A DNA stretch of 64,000 bases. Source: Catonia carolina (lineage: Eukaryota; Arthropoda; Insecta; Hemiptera; Achilidae). The notes under the pieces were generated by a model. The model had not been told where the DNA came from, did no database searches, and saw nothing but the letters and a program-made list of their open reading frames with translations. Below, piece after piece: positions 63,815 through 64,000 of the stretch. A program made the position numbers and the translations under genes. The stretch covers positions 62,001-126,000 of the forward strand of contig JAQMRL010000043.1 in assembly GCA_035578175.1 (NCBI GenBank), given 5' to 3'. Positions within the stretch are counted from its first letter, which is position 1. Each line of letters starts with the position of its first letter.

Positions 63815-64000
63815 ATGCGTTTCCGTCTCCTTACGTGGAATGGCAACGGCATCAGCAGGCAACGTAACGACTTACTCAGACTACTGATCGACTACGACAT
63901 CGACATAGCACTACTTCAAGAAACTCACTTCCTTCCTAACACGCGATTCAAATTGTCCCCCTACATAGTCTACCGTACTGACCGCCCTCCCCTTGCTGCT
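63815..64000 (+). CDS. ORF2 of element F: N-terminal part of the endonuclease
   Basis: First 62 codons only. Starts MRFRLLTWNGNGISRQ directly after the ORF1 stop (TAA-ATG) and includes the catalytic Glu in LLQETH. Cut by the window end. Confidence 0.92.
   Translation, partial: MRFRLLTWNGNGISRQRNDLLRLLIDYDIDIALLQETHFLPNTRFKLSPYIVYRTDRPPLAA

Larger units (their letters stand above)
62256..64000 (+). mobile_element. Non-LTR retrotransposon, lineage F, at the H2B site (runs off the window)
   Basis: The host flank accgaaagttcgcctca ends at 62255. The element begins with a strong inverted repeat (TAGGAGATC at 62256-62264, GATCTCCTA ending at about 62296) enclosing GTCGG-A-CCGAC. The rest of the 5' UTR (from about 62390) resembles C-1, so F is a sister of lineage C. 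The 3' end and H2B of this unit lie outside the window. Confidence 0.9.

Overview
The window is part of a tandem array of replication-dependent histone genes from an animal nuclear genome, almost certainly an insect. The H2B, H4, H3.2-type H3, H2A and H1 proteins are insect-like, and the genes have no introns and end in the metazoan histone 3' stem-loop. I cannot name the species. The basic repeat, without insertions, is about 6.2 kb. Its gene order is H4(+), H2A(-), H2B(+), H1(+), H3(-), so H3 and the next H4 share a divergent promoter and H2A and H2B share another. The window holds the 5' end of one H3 (1-128), then units 1 to 3 complete (H4 at 9301, 29686 and 45027) and the start of unit 4 (H4 at 60593).

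More than half of the sequence is non-LTR retrotransposon: ten elements of about 4.2-4.8 kb from six related lineages, labelled A to F here. They look like the Jockey clade. ORF1 has a PRE_C2HC-like region and three zinc knuckles ending in a HPANYRGC motif. ORF2 (886-893 aa) has an AP-type endonuclease and a reverse transcriptase, with no RNase H recognised. Nearly all ORFs are open. Every element sits at one of three sites, just upstream of H3, H2A or H2B, and in the same direction as that histone gene. H3 site: A (197-4412) and B-1 (4423-9074) in tandem, D (24728-29458), C-3 (40005-44799), E (55686-60360). H2A site: B-2 (10695-15325), B-3 (46418-51049). H2B site: C-1 (15602-20348), C-2 (31350-35625, 5'-truncated), F (62256 to beyond the window end). 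Empty sites remain at H2A in units 2 and 4 and at H2B in unit 3.

The main finding is the geometry of these sites. Read in the gene direction, all three have the form TAAATA - N11 - AAR^GT. There are exactly 14 nt between a TATA-like TAAATA and the GT where the 3' end of the element joins. The element 5' end lies about 12 bp further on, where the histone transcription start should be. The elements are therefore placed as if to take over the histone core promoter, while the displaced histone ORF lies 4-9 kb downstream. H4 has TAAATA-N14 but no AAR^GT, H1 lacks TAAATA, and neither carries an insertion.

Four further observations support a specialised system. Lineage B carries a piece of H3 leader sequence at its 5' end. 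Five lineages share a two-stem RNA structure 30-50 nt from the 3' end, with compensatory base changes. The elements end in short tandem repeats (4-7 nt) instead of poly(A). B and C each use two different histone sites. The histone coding copies are almost identical between units; the exceptions are an H3 lacking Glu105 and an H1 with a six-residue deletion, both in unit 2.
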